The translations under genes were made by a program, and so were the position numbers. Shown piece after piece: positions 57,248 to 64,000 of a stretch of DNA of 64,000 bases (positions are counted from its first letter, which is position 1; each line of letters starts with the position of its first letter). A model generated the notes under the pieces. That model was not told the DNA's origin, searched no databases, and worked only from the letters and a program-made list of their open reading frames with translations. This DNA comes from Euglena gracilis (lineage: Eukaryota > Euglenida > Euglenophyceae > Euglenales): NCBI GenBank assembly GCA_039621445.1, contig CP154955.1, forward strand, positions 15,126,465-15,190,464, written 5' to 3'.

Positions 57248-57390
57248 CTGACACTTGAGCGTCCGGCATCCGAACCTGAGGAATTCGACGGTGCATGCCC
57301 CGCCATACTGGTAGGCAACGCCCCGCTCATGATACAGGAAGCCCAACGAGACACCGCACCCACACTGGATCCAGGAGATGTCGTACGTCC
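57248..57390 (-). CDS. exon YDISWIQCGCGVSLGFLYHE...
   Basis: A 143-bp exon with clear borders: CCTCAG| at 57390 and CAG|GTTAGG at 57248. It encodes TYDISWIQCGCGVSLGFLYH, ERGVAYQYGGACTVEFLRFG and CRTLKCQ. The Gly/Cys/aromatic pattern suggests a short membrane or metal-binding segment. Family not recognised. Confidence 0.6.
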
Positions 57391-58794
57391 CTGAGGGAGC
57401 GGGGAAGCCCTTCCCACCGAGCCTCGATGTGACGAGGGGTTTCAAAAAAATACCTCCCCCCTCCCCTGGGCCCTTGGTGCGGGCACAATTACGGTAGGGC
57501 TGGGGAGTAGATGGGGTTGGAATATTGGGCCGGGGGGACCAACCTTGGGGGACCAAGTTTGCAACCAGGGATTCCCACAAATTTGTGCTGACCACCCTTG
57601 ATTCTGATTTGTGTCATTTGTGATTATTCGTGGCTATTTGAGCTACCAAAAAAGCGTCATTTTCACTTTTCATGCGCAAAACAACCGTACACAGCTGCGA
57701 TACAGTTCAATTTTGTGGTGTTTTCGTTCTCAGAGTCACTGCTCCATCTCCTCCCCTGTTTTATTCCTAATGAAAAAGTGTGTGGGATGTGGGTTTGGGA
57801 GAAACAGATGGCTGGTGTTGTGCAAGCTGTCATGCTGCACAATAGAGGAGGAAGAGGATAAAGTCTTGGCAATGGGTCATGATGATTGAGACGAACTACT
57901 ATCCTGAAGGGTCCGCTGCAGGGTGGGCCACGAGGACATGTTTGCATGAATGGGGAAGAACTGCAGAAACACAATGAAAATATATGTATCTGTATCCCAA
58001 AATTGGCCAAAATGGCTGAAATGGCCAAATAATGGTGCAGCAATGGAAGAAAATCATGGACCATTGGCCAAAATGGACAAAAGTTGAAGGACCCCAAAGT
58101 TGCTGGCAATGCCAAAAAAAAAATGAGTTTGACCCTGGCACCTCTACAATCATTCTCAAACTGTTTTTTTTTTTGCAGAATTCTGCAAAATCCGGCAATT
58201 TTCACAAAGTCCTGCAAAATACCACATCATGGGTTGATGGAGGCAGAGAGGAGAGGGAGGAGAGCAGGGCAGGAAATGGGAGAGAACAAAAGACAAAGGG
58301 GAGAGTAGTTACCACTCTTGTCCATATTTGTTTTCCCTTTTGAGTGAACTTAATCCTTGACAAAAAAATCCATTCTCAGAGGCAAACGTTCATACATGGG
58401 AGAACGTCTCATTCATAATTATTTGTGGTTGTTCGCGGTAATTCGTCATTATTTGTGATTATTCGTGATTTTGGAAAATCCTCAAAAAGCTGGTTGGCCA
58501 ACTTTTGACAGGCCTAGTTGGTGCAATGAGGAGGGGGGGGGGGGACATCTGGGAGGGAGAGGTAGCAATCCTCTTGTGGGAGAAAACGAGCTCTCTGACA
58601 CCGCCCAAATGGCAGCACAGAGGTCAAGGACCAAAAGAGAATATGGGGGGGAAGCCCAACAGTGCCTGGACCCGGATATCAAGACCCAGCCACCATTTTG
58701 GAGGTATTGTAAAAAAAAAAATCGATTTTGCCCGAAGTGCCCAAAAACAACAAAAAAAGGCTCTTCACCGGTGCGGCTGGGGGGGGGCAGGGTT

Positions 58795-58920
58795 CGACGC
58801 ACCGCTGCGCATCGCCCGCTTCTCCACGGCGCTCAGCGGGCAGCCCTCCAGCAGCAAGTCCTGCAGCAGGAAGGCCGGCTTGCCCCGCAGGAAGTAACTG
58901 TCGTCTATGATACACGGAGG
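58795..58920 (-). CDS. exon DSYFLRGKPAFLLQDLLLEG...
   Basis: The minus frame reads CIIDDSYFLRGKPAFLLQDL, LLEGCPLSAVEKRAMRSG. Good coding composition in a GC island, flanked by a C-run downstream and by the TGCG microsatellite upstream. Family not recognised. Confidence 0.55.
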
Positions 58921-58984
58921 CAGGGCCGCTCCCCAGCGGAGAGAGGGAAGGGAGCTGGTGGTGAGGACGCCGGGCAGGGGTGGG

Positions 58985-59081
58985 TCATGTGTGCGTGCGT
59001 GCATGTGCGTGTGCGTGTGCGTGTGCGTGTGCGTGTGCGTGTGCGTGTGCGTGTGTACTGTGCGTGTGCGCGTGCGCGCAC

Positions 59082-59152
<71 letters not shown>

Positions 59153-59156
59153 TGTG

Positions 59157-59212
<56 letters not shown>

Positions 59213-59230
59213 TGTGTGTGTGTGTGTGCG
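58985..59230 (+). repeat. TGCG microsatellite
   Basis: GTGTGC then TGCG units. Lies upstream (transcript sense) of the minus-strand exon at 58795-58920. Confidence 0.96.
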
Positions 59231-59619
59231 GTTTTCGGTGGGACGGGTCCAGCCCCCACCCCCCGGGGAATTTAGCGCCGGAAATCGGGTCGAAATTGGG
59301 TTGATTTGCAGCTCATTTTCCACAGATGGAGTCTGGGGCGAATGATGTTTGCGAAACCAAATGAATCTCAGGGGTCGAAACCGCTGGAGAAAACGGTAGA
59401 TTCTGGTCCCAGAGCATTGGTTTTTCTCAAAGAAGTGTAAAAAAAACCACCAACGTCCCTCGGTGGCCTGGAATTAGAATGAACACAATGACGGCTATTT
59501 AATAGTGGGCGTGTTTATTTATCTGGATCGAGACAAATTTTTGAAACTTTCACAAAGTTTTGAAAATCACCAAATTGTTGGGAGTTAGCTGTAATTCATG
59601 CTCTCGGTTCCATGGGCCA

Positions 59620-59745
59620 GCACTGGCCGCTGGGGTGCCGAGGCAGCGGCTGCAGGCGGAGCACTGCAGGGAAGCCTGGGTGCTGAATTCCGGCATCGAG
59701 GCAGGCAGGCCGGGGGGAAGAGGGCACAGGGGGCTGTGGTAGGAG
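59620..59745 (-). CDS. candidate exon with Cys pairs
   Basis: The minus frame reads SMPEFSTQASLQCSACSRCL and GTPAASAGPWNREHE. The C-x2-C-x2-C run could be metal-binding or chance. Borders unknown. Confidence 0.3.
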
Positions 59746-60029
59746 GGAGGGGGGGAAGGAAGTGAAGGCTTGGCGGGATGGAACCCAATCAGGAAAACGG
59801 GGCCAAGGTGGGGGAGAACACAGCACACTTGAAAGTTAGAGGCTTTGTTTTGGCGAACCCACCCCAGCCCACAAACACACAGGAAACGCCATTTGTGGGG
59901 TGAATTTTAGGTGATGTTGGAGGTAAAAACTCCCATTGGGGTGCACTTTTGAGCACGATTTCATACTTCCTTTTTTACTTTTTTGAAAAGGCTTTCATGG
60001 TTCTTTTGCTGGAAAAAAAGGTTTTCTAA

Positions 60030-60080
60030 TAATATGTGTGTGCGCACGCATATTTGTGTGTGTGCGTTATGTGTGTGTAT

Positions 60081-60111
<31 letters not shown>

Positions 60112-60130
60112 CGCGTGTGTGTGTTTGTGT
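60030..60130 (+). repeat. TG/CG microsatellite
   Basis: TGTG and GCGC dinucleotides. Confidence 0.94.
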
Positions 60131-60315
60131 GCATTGCTCCCAAAAATGTCATGTTCCTCCCCAAACATAAAACCCTTGACGATCTTGAAACCAGACCGAA
60201 AAGAAGGAAGGCAGAGCATATTTGGGTTATTGATGGGAATTACCTCGCAAAGTTGTCTCCTGACAAACCAGTGAACACAAGTGTGGGAGGCGCCGTCCTA
60301 GGATGCATGAAAGCC

Positions 60316-60671
60316 TAAACCCCACCCCCCACTTATAACCCCCCCCCCTACTTATAAACCCCCCCTACTTATAAACCCCCTGGGGAAGAAAAATGGAAAC
60401 TGCCGGGGACGATTTTTTTCGGCCGAAAAACACACAAAAACTGATTTTTGGGCAATTTTTTGAGACCGACCATCATCAAAAATGCCATTTTTGACCAAAT
60501 TTTCCAAAAAGTGCCAATTTTGGGGGGTTTCGGGGTATTTGGGGGGGTCGGATTTTCACAAGCAATTCCGGATCCTATAACCCCCCCCCCACTTTTAAAC
60601 CCCTCCCCTTCGGCCGACCAACCAAACCGGATCCTATAAACCCCGGGGGGTTTATAAGTAGGGGGGGTTTA
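60316..60671. mobile_element. inverted-repeat element with TAAACCCC ends
   Basis: Left TAAACCCCACCCCCCACTTA and right inverted TAAGTAGGGGGGGTTTA, with internal repeats of CTACTTATAAACCCC and GGATCCTATAA. The ends could be read as a TA duplication, but this is not distinctive. Confidence 0.55.
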
Positions 60672-61939
60672 CACCACAGAGAACTTGAGGGTGATTTGAA
60701 ACCACAAGGGGATGCGATGGCTTCATAATTCCCCCCCAGCAAAAATAATAGCTTGGGCCAGTCCAAAAACAAAGCAAAGTGTATGCAAACGAAGAGCATC
60801 ACGGATGCAACAGAGATTTGGAGAGAACGCAGGAGACAAGAGAGAAAAAAAGGAGAGAAGAATAAAGACTGGGCGGTTGCGGGAAGCCTTGTCAGGGGGG
60901 AATTGCATTTTGGGAAGAATTGGAATCGACTTGGGGTTCTTATTACCAAGGGCGAATGGAATTGTGGAAACAACACCAAAAGAAAAAGGGGTTCTATAAA
61001 CAAGACCAGCAAGTGATGAATAAATCCTTGAGAAACAAACAGGCGCTGAGATGATTTTTTCAAACAATTTCGGACAATTCAGATTCAGATGTGTCCAATG
61101 GTGCTGACCTCGAATAACACACACAAAGGCGCCAGCAGTGAAGCAAACAGTTGGGGTCAACGACCTGAGCCCTGGCACACCGACGGCTCCACAGAAAAGC
61201 GGTATTGACATCAAACCGGTGGTGGGTGGGGCGGGGGTACACTCACGCTGCCTTGCCACCTGAGTTACTGCCGCCTCAACCTTGGTTCTCCGGCTCAAAC
61301 AAAGCTATCTCCCCGCCAAATTTAAACTCTCCTGTGCCCATCCAGGCCCAGGTCCACTTTTGTGTGCAGAGGTTTAACGACGAAGAAACAGTCCCCGTTG
61401 GAAGTAATCTTCCAGGGTCAGAACAACATCCACAGAAAAATCTGGCTCGGAGCTTTAATTTGGCGAATAAATAAACGATGGCAATCAATCAATAATAAGT
61501 GATAAAATGGCAGTAAAAAGGAAGAAGAAACAGGTGAAACATACCTGGGGTTCATGCCCTGCAAAAGACATAAAAAATGTGTTGTTTCCCAAAGAAGAAG
61601 AAAATCAAAATCCCCTTCAGCTGTGAAAAGGCACCGACCCCCCCCCCAGCCCGTTGGCATATGTTGGGACCAGGTTGGGCTCAACAGGCCCGGGGGGGGG
61701 GGGGGGCAACCATGGCCATCGGTCCCAACCTTGCTGGCTCAGGCAAGGTGGGGGTCAGTGAACTGCCCAGGGGGGGGGGGGGGTCAGCTCTGTGAAAATA
61801 AGCTCTGCAGAAAAGATATCAAAACTCCTCCAATAAAGTGAAAGGATTTTTGTGGAAAATTGTTCTCAAAAGTCAAAGGGCAACCCCCCCCCCCCGGCTC
61901 ACCCCATCTCCACGGCCTGAATACCATAAGCAGACGGGC

Positions 61940-62110
61940 AGAAACAGGGTTCGCGCTTCCCGAGCCGTTCGCCCGGTCAGTACAGGCGGGAGAGTCGGGG
62001 ACTGGCTGCCGGCCGCGGGAAGAGCACCGCTGCCTGGCCCGGAAGGTCCGCGGCCCCGGCCCGGCACTGGGGGACAGTTCCCAGCGTGGGGTGGGGGCAG
62101 GCTGCCGGGG
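61940..62110 (-). CDS. candidate GC-rich exon
   Basis: A GC island with minus frames TLPPVLTGRTAREARTLFLP and GAADLPGQAAVLFPRPAASP. It fits the gene-island pattern of the window, but frame and borders are undecided. Confidence 0.22.
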
Positions 62111-62398
62111 CCGACCAGACCATTCCCTTGCGACCCCCGGGGGGGGGGGGGCATGTGAACCTTTTAACGTTCAGGAAAAATGAAACGAAGGAGTGCGAAA
62201 TTTGGGGAAATAGTTTTGGGGGCATAGCAAACGATTTGGGCAAATTCATTTCTCTGGGCAAACTCATTTCAAGGCTGTGGGCAAAACAGTGGCCACTCCG
62301 TGCTGAAGGCGTCGGAAAGTTTCTGAAAGGTTGGCCGACATACATTCATTTCTGAGTCATTTTTGGCGAAGGGGCCAAATTGACCGACCCTCCCCCCT

Positions 62399-62554
62399 CA
62401 GTTGCACCACTGCTTCTTCACTGTTAATGGCCGGCGCTAACTTCCCTTCTGGCCCAGTTTGCTGTGTGGTGAGTGGCCAGGGACCCCTTACACAGTGCTC
62501 GTTTGTTGCTCCCCTGGCCGGGTGAGTAACGCTGGTGCAATTCCAGCGCTGTGG
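62399..62554 (-). repeat. SINE-sized dispersed repeat, copy 4 (inverted)
   Basis: Read on the minus strand it has CAGCGCTGGAATTGCACCAG, CACCCGGCCAGGGGAGCAAC, TAAGGGGTCCCTGGCCACTC and a GTGCAACTGAGGGG end. Confidence 0.87.
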
Positions 62555-63849
62555 GGACATTCCAACCATCCCCCCCTGGGGGGGCTTGGTCATGAGGGCA
62601 AGCAGCTCCAGTGACAAATCCCAACAAATCCCAACAAACAAATCCTGACAACGAATCCTGACATCCAATACCAAGAGGGAGGTTCATGGGGGGGGGGGTC
62701 GGCACCACACCATCACCCAAATGTTTCCGACCCCACCCCTGGGGGTAACTGACTGGTTTTTGGTTCCAGACCAGACAGGTTCCAGACCCCCCCCCACCGG
62801 GGGATGGGGTCAGCCTGGACTGGCCGAAGGGGGGCGGTGGTTTTTCACTTTCAAAAAACCAGTCACCCACCCACTTCACAGGAGCCTCTCTCCCGGAACC
62901 TTGCTCAACCTCCCAGGATGAGAGAGTTGTTGGAAAGGAGGTTGAGGGTGAGAAAGCATTGTGACCTTCATCACAGGGGGGCTGGGTGGACCCTGTGGGC
63001 ATCGTTGGTCCGAACCCCACCCCCAAAAAACAGGTGCGGGGGCACCCTCGGTCCGGGGGAGGGAGAGACGGAAGCTGCCCATCGCCAGAAAGGAAGTGAG
63101 GCTCCCGAACAAAAAGGCTGATCCCCCATCAGAGCAAATCCGTGAAGCACAGTCACAAAGGTTCAAGCCAGCTTTTTTCTCAGGACCTCCCTGGTGGGTC
63201 GGCCAGCACCAAGGACCTTGACAATGTCTTGTGTTGGGTTGGTCGGTAGGGCATTTCAAAGGAGAATAAATGGATCTTGACCCCAACAGCTTGGCCGATA
63301 CCAGGGACCCTGACACCTTCCTATCATAACAGGATGGACAGCACCGAAGACCCAGGGACCACTAGGAAATTGTCATGTCTGAGACACTCTCAGGGTCCTA
63401 TTGGGGCACTGCATGATCCCACACAATTAATGCATAATTACCGCACAATTACAGGAAAAATTGGCATAAAAAAATTGCTGCATAATTTGCTGCATAATCC
63501 CTCCGTCTGTTAGGGATCGACTCCCACCCACCCACCACCCACCCACCCACCAACCCACCCACCGACCCGCTCAGCCAAGGACTGTGGCCAACCCAAATAA
63601 AGCCTGTGCGAGGCGTCACAGTGGGGCTGCCATAAGAAATGTAGCGATGAGAGAGGCCTGGTTAGGCGAGATTGGGGGGGGGGGATTTTGGGTCTCAAAG
63701 AATCCTCGACTCAGTACAGGTGACCTCGATTTCAATGGTACTGTGTGAAATCATAATAAACAACCAAAGAAAGAGCGAATGAAATAACAAAAATCAAACA
63801 ATTGAAAATGCAATAATGAATAAAACAACAAAAGAAAAAATTGCCATGG

Positions 63850-64000
63850 TATTTTTTGCACTTTCAGAAACATAATTTGATGCTTTATGTGGGGTGTATT
63901 CTTCGGGATGGGCTTGCTGGGCCAATCCTTGGGCTTCCACGTCAGATCCATTCTGGTCACTGCTTTCTCCAGGACTTTGGCAGAGCAGGCCTCTCGCTGA
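63850..64000 (-). CDS. partial exon at the window edge
   Basis: The minus frame reads ACSAKVLEKAVTRMDLTWKP, KDWPSKPIPKNTPHIKH and continues into an AT-rich, Phe/Leu-rich stretch that is probably non-coding. The exon is cut by the window end. Family not recognised. Confidence 0.4.

Larger units (their letters stand above)
59830..63840. other. mostly non-coding right end
   Basis: Apart from the listed repeats and one weak exon candidate, this is intron-like or intergenic DNA with G/C runs at 61630-61780 and 62690-62800. Confidence 0.45.

Overview
This window looks like nuclear DNA of an intron-rich, repeat-rich eukaryote, most likely a protist or alga; I cannot name the genus. It has no operons, no ribosome-binding-site logic and no long uninterrupted genes. 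Real coding sequence comes as GC-rich islands of about 40-250 bp, mostly on the minus strand, joined by GT-AG introns of 0.2-2 kb. Most long open frames are low-complexity translations of microsatellites, C/G homopolymer runs or TG/CA arrays.

Genes, right to left as read on the minus strand. (1) Positions 63850-64000: a partial exon cut by the window edge. (2) About 54.5-59.7 kb: scattered exons of an unidentified protein ending in an acidic C-terminus. (3) About 52.8-54.1 kb: an unidentified coding exon split by a transposon-like insertion with a perfect 8-bp target-site duplication. (4) About 46.1-47.25 kb: exons of an unidentified protein. (5) 30279-42357: the best-supported gene, an AMP-forming acyl-CoA synthetase / 4-coumarate-CoA-ligase-like enzyme in at least 15 exons. 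Several splice joins restore the family sequence exactly. (6) About 9-26.4 kb, possibly reaching 0.8 kb: exons that may belong to one large Pro/Ala/Ser-rich protein with a CCCH zinc finger, starting at an ATG at 26378-26380. On the plus strand, a divergently oriented unidentified gene occupies about 26536-27324.

Mobile and repetitive DNA dominates the rest. Two elements (20118-23423 and 47955-49814) share near-identical terminal inverted repeats beginning CTTAGGCGGCC. Both have short target-site duplications and are packed with GCGC-centred palindromes and foldbacks. A hAT-like element (53276-53969) carries an array of TGCGGAAAA units and interrupts a reading frame. Two further inverted-repeat families (about 280-380 bp, with G/C runs inside) recur at 4.9, 34.5, 39.4, 14.0 and 50.5 kb. 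A SINE-sized 125-165 bp repeat occurs four times. Other features are local palindrome clusters (GTTTACGG type, 5.5-8.1 kb), interstitial telomere-like TTAGGG, minisatellites, a 650-bp GAA/CAA tract and many microsatellites.

The most interesting idea is that several of these elements behave, or could behave, as introners. Their termini end in CTAAG/CTCAG (3' splice-site-like), one target-site duplication supplies a GT, and reading frames stay open across the empty site. This is inference from the sequence and needs RNA data.
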